The notes beneath the pieces are model-generated. The model was given only the letters and a program-made list of their open reading frames with translations. It searched no databases and was not told the origin of the DNA. From assembly GCA_013360985.1 (NCBI GenBank), contig JABWAM010000128.1, positions 1-7,178 on the forward strand: DNA of 7,178 nt. The letters run 5' to 3'. Of this stretch, positions 5,240 through 7,178 are shown piece by piece; position 1 is the stretch's first letter, and every line of letters starts with the position of its first letter. A program made the translations under genes and the position numbers. The stretch is from Verrucomicrobiia bacterium (GTDB lineage Bacteria; Verrucomicrobiota; Verrucomicrobiia; JABWAM01).

Positions 5240-7015
5240 TTATCCTTGGGGTTTCGCGGCTTGGATGCGCAGATCGCGGAGTTGGCGCGGCTCGGCTTCT
5301 CCGGGCGAGTTCGTCATGAGGTCCTGCGCCTTCGCGTTTTTGGGAAAGGCAATGACTTCGCGGATGCTCTCGGCGCCGCAGAGGATCGCGCAGAGGCGGT
5401 CGAAGCCGACGGCAATTCCGCCATGCGGCGGGGCGCCGAAGCTGAGGGCCTTGACGAGATAGCCGAAGCGCGAGTCGGCGATCTCCTTGGGAATTTTGAG
5501 CACGTCTTCGAAGACCATGCGCTGCACCTCGGGTTGATGGATGCGGATCGAGCCGCCGCCGAGCTCCACGCCGTTGAGGACGAGGTCGTAGTGTTGGCCG
5601 CGGACCTTGGTGGGATCGGTCTTGAGCAACGGCACATCCTCGGGCACGGGCGCGGTGAAGGGATGATGCGTGCTGACGTGGCGCTGGGAATCCCGGTCGA
5701 AGGTCATGAGGGGAAAATCCACCACCCAGAGGAAGTCCCAGGTGTTTTCGGGGATCCGCAGCTTGCCGAGCTTGCGCAAGATCTCCGCGAGGATCGTCCG
5801 CAGCTTACCGAGCACGTCGCAGGCCGGCGCCCACGCGTCGGCGGCGAAGAGGATCAGGTCGCCCTCCTCGACGGCGAGGCGTTCGGCGAGCGCCGCTTTT
5901 TCCGCGTCGCTGAAGAATTTGACGATGGGCGATTTCCAGGCGCCGCCTTCGACCTTGATCCAGGCGAGCCCTTTGGCGCCCGCGGCCTTGGCGTGTTCGG
6001 TGAGGAGATCGATTTGGCCTTGCGTGGCGTCCGCGAACCCTTTGGCGTTGATCGCCTTGACGACCCCGCCCGCGGCGACGGCGCCGGCGAAGACCTTGAA
6101 CGCGCTCGCGCGGAAGGCGTCGGTGAGGTCCACGAGTCGCATGGCGAAGCGGCGATCCGGTTTGTCGCTGCCGAAGGTGTCCATCGCCTCGCGGAAAGAG
6201 AGGCGCGGAAAGGGAATGGCGAGGTCCACGCCGAGCGCGGTCTTCCAGACGCGCCGCATCATTCCCTCGACGAGGCGGTAGAGGTCTTCCCGCTCGATGA
6301 ACGACATCTCGAGATCGATCTGGGTGAACTCGGGCTGCCGGTCGGCGCGGAGGTCTTCGTCCCGGAAGCATCGGGCCATTTGGTAATAGCGCTCGATCCC
6401 CGCCACCATGAGGAGCTGCTTGAACTGTTGCGGCGATTGAGGGAGCGCGTAGAACAAGCCGGGGTGAACGCGCGACGGCACGAGATATTCCCGCGCGCCT
6501 TCGGGGGTGCTTTTGAAGAGCATCGGGGTCTCGATCTCCACGAAGCCTTCTCCGTCGAGGTGCGCGCGCACGGCGGAGGCCACCGCATGACGGAGGCGGA
6601 GATGCCTCGTCATGCGCGGTCGGCGGAGATCGAGGTAGCGATACTGGAGACGCAGGTCCTCGTTCACGTTTTCCTCGTCGAGCGGCCAGGGGGGCGTTTC
6701 GCTGCGGTTGAGGACGTCGAGCGTCAACGCATGGACCTCGATCTCGCCGGTCGCGAGCTTCGGGTTGGCCGTGCCCTCGGGGCGCGCGGCGACTTTACCC
6801 CGGACGCGGACGACGTCCTCGGACCGCAGATCGTGCGAACCGGGAAGATTTTGCGGATCGAAGACGACCTGGGTGAGCCCCTCGCGATCGCGAAGGTCCA
6901 CGAAGACCAGGCCTCCGTGGTCGCGGCGGGAAGCGACCCAGCCGGAGAGGGTGACCTCGCTCCCCGCGTGAGAGAGGCGGAGCTCGGCGCAATGATGAGT
7001 GCGATAGGTGGACAT
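5240..7015 (-). CDS. aspS: Aspartyl-tRNA synthetase (bacterial type)
   Basis: 591 residues from ATG 7013-7015, the usual bacterial AspRS length. It charges tRNA-Asp with aspartate in the cytoplasm. It has an N-terminal OB-fold anticodon-binding domain (GWVASRRDHGG, VDLRDREGLTQVVFDP), class II motif 1 (FVEIETPML, 158-166), QSPQ (193-196), motif 2 (FRDED 217-221 with QPEFTQIDLEMSF), a bacterial GAD insertion (about 290-410) and motif 3 (GIAVGFDRL, 533-541). The open frame extends to a TTG at 7075 and an ATG at 7048. The family normally begins a few residues before THHCAELR, so 7015 is preferred; its leader is pyrimidine-rich (gcgcttcctc) without Shine-Dalgarno. His33 and Gly81 occupy positions associated with non-discriminating AspRS, which also charges tRNA-Asn with Asp. 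It converges on the lipoprotein gene with a 35-base gap lacking a clear terminator. Confidence 0.98.
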   Translation of the reverse strand: MSTYRTHHCAELRLSHAGSEVTLSGWVASRRDHGGLVFVDLRDREGLTQVVFDPQNLPGSHDLRSEDVVRVRGKVAARPEGTANPKLATGEIEVHALTLDVLNRSETPPWPLDEENVNEDLRLQYRYLDLRRPRMTRHLRLRHAVASAVRAHLDGEGFVEIETPMLFKSTPEGAREYLVPSRVHPGLFYALPQSPQQFKQLLMVAGIERYYQMARCFRDEDLRADRQPEFTQIDLEMSFIEREDLYRLVEGMMRRVWKTALGVDLAIPFPRLSFREAMDTFGSDKPDRRFAMRLVDLTDAFRASAFKVFAGAVAAGGVVKAINAKGFADATQGQIDLLTEHAKAAGAKGLAWIKVEGGAWKSPIVKFFSDAEKAALAERLAVEEGDLILFAADAWAPACDVLGKLRTILAEILRKLGKLRIPENTWDFLWVVDFPLMTFDRDSQRHVSTHHPFTAPVPEDVPLLKTDPTKVRGQHYDLVLNGVELGGGSIRIHQPEVQRMVFEDVLKIPKEIADSRFGYLVKALSFGAPPHGGIAVGFDRLCAILCGAESIREVIAFPKNAKAQDLMTNSPGEAEPRQLRDLRIQAAKPQG

Positions 7016-7025
7016 GAGGAAGCGC
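7016..7025 (-). promoter_or_regulatory. aspS: Pyrimidine-rich leader of the aspS start
   Basis: Read toward the gene the sequence is gcgcttcctcATG, C/T-rich and without a Shine-Dalgarno. The alternative ATG at 7048 is preceded by cttgagatt, which lacks this pattern. Together with family length it supports the start at 7015. Confidence 0.4.
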
Positions 7026-7067
7026 GAAGCGTAGCTCGCGCCTTTCATAATCTCAAGATCGCGGAGG

Positions 7068-7178
7068 GCGCCCAAATCCCCGCGTCAGGCGTGGAGGGAG
7101 TCCATTCTCAGTCGAGGAATATGCGACGCCTTCCCTCGCTTCGCGACCAAGCGGATTTTTCCCAAGCATAGACTGTGG
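7068..7178 (-). repeat. Dispersed repeat, copy B, upstream of aspS
   Basis: This is the inverted partner of 3669-3831. The two conserved blocks are 7133-7178 and 7068-7092, separated by 40 bases. The outer block reaches the window edge, so the element may continue beyond it. Oriented toward aspS, it ends 52 bases before the preferred start codon. It contains no gene; the short open frames across it are accidental. Confidence 0.75.

Noticed and set aside
5036..7171. Long + strand open frame opposite aspS
   Set aside because: It is the complement of a firmly identified synthetase. Its length reflects high GC codon use on the other strand, and its translation is rich in E/G/R without recognisable domains.
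1..7178. CRISPR array, prophage or insertion-sequence transposase
   Set aside because: No regularly spaced repeats, integrase or transposase motifs are visible. The only mobile-type signals are the palindrome with the GIY-YIG relic and the two-copy repeat.

Overview
The window is GC-rich bacterial chromosome. It holds a tRNA gene, two decayed gene relics, four genes that look used and a pair of dispersed repeats. The bacterial-type aspartyl-tRNA synthetase with a GAD insertion, the lipobox signal peptide and the CCA-encoding tRNA fix it as bacterial. The phylum cannot be proven from here. Shine-Dalgarno-free, pyrimidine-rich start regions, a bacterial GH57 enzyme, a DUF6941-type protein and a PEGA-repeat lipoprotein together would suit a Verrucomicrobiota-like (PVC) genome, but that is inference.

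Left end (1-820, + strand): a tRNA-Pro(CGG) gene missing its first two bases at the window edge. A REP-like palindrome with 19-bp arms begins within its encoded CCA. Next come the relic of a small GIY-YIG nuclease gene, shifted by one base just after its ATG, and the relic of an FkbM-type methyltransferase spread over three frame segments with no 3' half. This looks like a decayed mobile or accessory patch behind a tRNA gene.

Middle (817-3461, - strand): a DUF6941-type small protein gene followed by a complete glycoside hydrolase family 57 gene (alpha-glucan active), 101 bases apart and probably co-transcribed. The GH57 stop codon overlaps the stop of the methyltransferase relic.

3462-3897: a gene-free divergent region. 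It contains one copy of a dispersed repeat whose other, inverted copy lies at the right end of the window. The first copy carries about 50 extra bases with an operator-like pair of direct repeats.

Right part: a + strand lipoprotein with five tandem PEGA repeats, whose reading frame breaks in a G run near the end of the fifth repeat. The missing C-terminus is encoded immediately downstream in another frame. It converges on aspS (- strand), which has all class II motifs and two residues associated with non-discriminating AspRS. Upstream of aspS lies the second copy of the dispersed repeat.

The intact genes do not form one pathway: alpha-glucan metabolism, cell-envelope surface protein and translation. 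The most unusual material is the tRNA/palindrome/GIY-YIG arrangement, the inverted repeat pair in front of two unrelated genes, and the shared pyrimidine-rich start sites.
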